Assembly (NCBI GenBank): GCA_012518765.1
Contig: JAAYRN010000241.1
Coordinates: 1 to 8,353 of the forward strand
DNA length: 8,353 nt
Source: Bacteroidales bacterium
GTDB lineage: Bacteria; Bacteroidota; Bacteroidia; Bacteroidales; WCHB1-69
Direction of reading: 5' to 3'
The notes beneath the pieces were generated by a model. The model had not been told where the DNA came from, did not search any database, and was given only the letters and a program-made list of their open reading frames with translations. This document shows, one piece after another, positions 7,114 through 8,353 of this stretch (positions within the stretch are counted from its first letter, which is position 1; every line of letters starts with the position of its first letter). A program made the translations under genes and the position numbers.

Positions 7114-7121
7114 CAAATTTA
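7114..7121 (-). promoter_or_regulatory. Candidate -7 promoter element for the restriction-modification operon
   Basis: The minus strand reads TAAATTTG, matching the Bacteroidota -7 consensus TAnnTTTG. It ends 26 nt before the endonuclease ATG at 7088, so initiation a few bases downstream would leave a leader of roughly 20 nt. A clear TTTG -33 element is not visible at the expected distance, which keeps confidence low. The other candidate on this strand is inside repeat copy B. Confidence 0.35.
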
Positions 7122-7184
7122 ATCATTTTTTCTGTCATCTCTGTTCGTTGTCGTTTTTAGCATGACACATAACTTATTTGTATA

Positions 7185-7203
7185 TACACTCAAAGTACAC
7201 TCA
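7185..7203. repeat. Tandem 8-bp direct repeat upstream of the restriction operon
   Basis: TACACTCA occurs at 7185-7192 and again at 7196-7203, separated by three bases, an 11-bp period close to one DNA helical turn. On the minus strand it reads TGAGTGTA twice. It lies about 65-80 bp upstream of the candidate -7 box. Same-face spacing is compatible with a regulator site, but no regulator is encoded nearby and chance is possible. Confidence 0.4.
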
Positions 7204-7228
7204 TATAACCTACGGTTGTTGTATAGGT

Positions 7229-7373
7229 GTCCTTAAGGTGCTTTTTTTTGCAAAGGTATACATATTTTTGTGCTATTTTTACTTTTTGTAAAAATATTTT
7301 TTTCAGAAATTGATTGTAAAGGATTTTGAAGGGGAGGAGTGATTCCTTCGATTCCGCTCAGGGAGCTGTTGTT
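7229..7373. repeat. Long intergenic direct repeat, copy B
   Basis: This ~145-bp block is the partner of copy A (3741-3891) in the same orientation. It begins with the 8-bp palindrome CCTTAAGG (7231-7238); copy A has ACTTAAGT there, so both outer bases changed together and the palindrome was kept. It then shares the 'tgctttttt', 'gcaaa', 'actttttgtaaaaatattttttt', 'ttgattgtaaagg' and 'ttttgaaggggaggagtg' segments, a TTCGATTCCGCTCAG element (7347-7361) and 'agctgttgtt' at the right edge. Similarity ends sharply after 7373. The two copies bracket the restriction-modification operon and the lipoprotein gene. Confidence 0.85.
7251..7258 (-). promoter_or_regulatory. Candidate -7 promoter element in repeat copy B
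   Basis: The minus strand reads TACCTTTG, matching TAnnTTTG at the position aligned with TATATTTG of copy A. The fixed bases are kept while the two free positions differ, which is what selection for a promoter would leave, though two copies are too few to prove it. No -33 match is visible. Use of this start would give a leader of about 155 nt before the endonuclease gene. Confidence 0.3.
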
Positions 7374-7524
7374 TGCGACCTTGTAAGGGAGGCGTGCTTG
7401 TTGAGCGTAGTCGAAACAAAGCCCCATTGAAATTTTTTAGCTATTAATACTTGAAATTCTATTGTGTAATATGGAGTTTATTGAGCGAAGTTGAAGTAAA
7501 CAAGAGCGTTTCGACTTCGCTCAA
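7347..7524. repeat. Cluster of four REP-like 15-bp elements (TTCGAYTNCGCTCAR)
   Basis: Related 15-mers lie at 7347-7361 (TTCGATTCCGCTCAG, plus), 7401-7415 (TTGAGCGTAGTCGAA, i.e. minus), 7481-7495 (TTGAGCGAAGTTGAA, minus) and 7510-7524 (TTCGACTTCGCTCAA, plus). A fifth is at 3865-3879 in copy A. Alternating orientation gives two inverted pairs, as in BIME-type REP clusters. No REP-associated transposase gene is in the window. Confidence 0.7.
7481..7524. repeat. REP-like hairpin downstream of radA
   Basis: Arms 7481-7495 and 7510-7524 are complementary at 14 of 15 positions around a 14-nt loop. The hairpin lies 56 bp past the radA stop and could stabilise or end its transcript. No T-run follows on the minus strand, so it is not a standard intrinsic terminator. 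Confidence 0.65.
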
Positions 7525-7579
7525 CGCTCAATGCTTTGTATTTGACATGAAACATATTAATTTTATTGTAAATAATAGT

Positions 7580-8353
7580 TTATAACTTAAATAGGGTAGT
7601 TAATAGTTTTTCGATTTTAGCCAATCGAACTACTTCTATACCATTAACATTTAGTTCTTTAGGATTGTGAGAAGAAATGTAAATACGTTTAAATCCTAAT
7701 TTTTTAGCTTCGCTAATGCGTTGTTCTATGCGGCTTACGGGTCGAATTTCGCCCGACAAACCAATTTCCCCTGTAAAACAAATATCGGAATCTATAGTAA
7801 GGTCAAACATGGACGACATAATGGACGCTACTATTGCCAAATCGGCGGCAGGGTCATTGACGTGTATGCCTCCAGTAATGTTTAAAAAAACGTCTTTGGC
7901 GTTGAGTTTAAGTCCACGTTTTTTTTCTAATACGGCTAATAGCATACTTAATCTTCTCAAATCGAAGCCTGTAGAGGAGCGTTGTGGATTTCCGTATACG
8001 GCTGGACTTACCAAGGCTTGTGTTTCTATCAAAAAAGGACGTAAACCCTCAATAGTGGCAGCAATAGCTATACCGTTCACATCTTCAGAATGTTGAGAAA
8101 TTAAAATTTCCGAAGGATTGCTTACTTCACGCAAACCTGTTTGTTGCATTTCAAAAATGCCCAATTCAGCAACCGAACCAAAACGGTTTTTCATCGCTCT
8201 GACGATACGGTAGCCATAATTGCGGTCGCCTTCAAACTGTAAAACCACATCGACAATATGTTCCAATACTTTAGGTCCTGCTAAATTGCCGTCTTTTGTA
8301 ATGTGTCCAATCAGGAAAACGGGAATGGCTGTTGTTTTTGCAAAACGTTGTAA
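7580..8353 (-). CDS. radA: DNA repair protein RadA, C-terminal 257 residues (5' end outside window)
   Basis: The frame is open to the window edge, so the start, the zinc finger and the Walker A motif are outside. RadA (Sms) is a RecA-like cytoplasmic ATPase that drives branch migration in homologous recombination and repair. The visible part starts in the ATPase core (FAKTTAIPVFLIGHITKDG, residues 4-22 of the fragment), continues through AGPKVLEHIVD, and has the RadA signature KNRFG (55-59) followed by ELGIFEM. The rest is the C-terminal Lon-protease-like domain, with GGIHVNDPAADLA and GEIGLSGEIRPVSRIEQR, ending in LFKL. A TTG codon at 8266 could be mistaken for a start, but the conserved core reads through it as Leu. 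This is a conserved housekeeping gene, which makes its 3' end the likely boundary of the accessory region. No break or missing residue was seen. Confidence 0.96.
   Translation of the reverse strand, partial: LQRFAKTTAIPVFLIGHITKDGNLAGPKVLEHIVDVVLQFEGDRNYGYRIVRAMKNRFGSVAELGIFEMQQTGLREVSNPSEILISQHSEDVNGIAIAATIEGLRPFLIETQALVSPAVYGNPQRSSTGFDLRRLSMLLAVLEKKRGLKLNAKDVFLNITGGIHVNDPAADLAIVASIMSSMFDLTIDSDICFTGEIGLSGEIRPVSRIEQRISEAKKLGFKRIYISSHNPKELNVNGIEVVRLAKIEKLLTTLFKL

Larger units (their letters stand above)
7089..7579. other. Gene-free intergenic region between radA and the restriction-modification operon
   Basis: This 491-bp stretch has no convincing gene. From the radA side it holds a REP-like hairpin (7481-7524), two more REP-like 15-mers, repeat copy B (7229-7373), a pair of 8-bp direct repeats (7185-7203) and a candidate -7 box (7114-7121). 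The longest open frame (minus strand, 7233-7427) is made of repeat sequence, and its translated FDYAQQAR segment is typical of spurious calls over such repeats. No tRNA or integrase gene was seen. Confidence 0.75.

Noticed and set aside
7233..7427. 64-codon minus-strand ORF with a FDYAQQAR segment
   Set aside because: It is read entirely from repeat copy B and a REP-like element. Such ORFs arise repeatedly from these elements and show no protein character.
7716..8096. 126-codon plus-strand ORF
   Set aside because: It is antisense to conserved RadA sequence; the minus strand carries clear RadA motifs throughout.
308..8353. CRISPR array, tRNA, rRNA or transposase gene
   Set aside because: No regularly spaced repeat-spacer series, no cloverleaf-like gene and no transposase or integrase motif was found on either strand. 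The Cas4-like nuclease domain alone does not imply CRISPR.

Overview
The window is AT-rich DNA, and every gene I can support lies on the minus strand. Several traits point to a member of the Bacteroidota, although the genus cannot be told from this sequence. The genes lack Shine-Dalgarno sequences. Candidate promoters carry the TAnnTTTG -7 element of that phylum. A lipoprotein has acidic residues directly after its lipidated cysteine. The intergenic DNA is scattered with short 'TTCGACTNCGCTCAR' palindromic elements.

Layout in the direction of transcription (high to low coordinates): (1) 8353-7580 is the 3' part of radA, a housekeeping recombination gene and the only core gene here. (2) 7579-7089 is a 491-bp gene-free stretch with a cluster of REP-like elements, a hairpin, a 145-bp repeat (copy B) and candidate promoter elements. 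(3) 7088-4645 is a two-gene Type II-like restriction-modification system: a small PD-(D/E)XK endonuclease followed by an N6-adenine-type methyltransferase, joined by a TAATG stop/start overlap. (4) 4644-4470 is a GC-richer block of nested inverted repeats. (5) 4469-3987 is a small lipoprotein gene of unknown function. (6) 3986-3566 is gene-free and holds repeat copy A, which matches copy B in the same orientation. (7) 3565-308 is a large multidomain nuclease-helicase (DUF4145/HEPN-like N-terminus, RecB/Cas4/Dna2-type nuclease, Upf1/Dna2-type SF1 helicase). (8) 296-1 is the start of a second gene 11 bp downstream, cut by the window edge; its visible part resembles the 1B beta-barrel region of IGHMBP2/Dna2-type helicases.

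The region below radA therefore looks like an accessory or defence island placed at the 3' end of a conserved gene. The restriction-modification module plus lipoprotein is bracketed by ~150-bp direct repeats, which suggests it came or spread as a unit. The large nuclease-helicase and the truncated helicase-like gene form a separate tight operon. They are the best candidate for an uncharacterised nucleic-acid-targeting system, but a defence role is inferred from architecture and neighbourhood and is not shown by the sequence.
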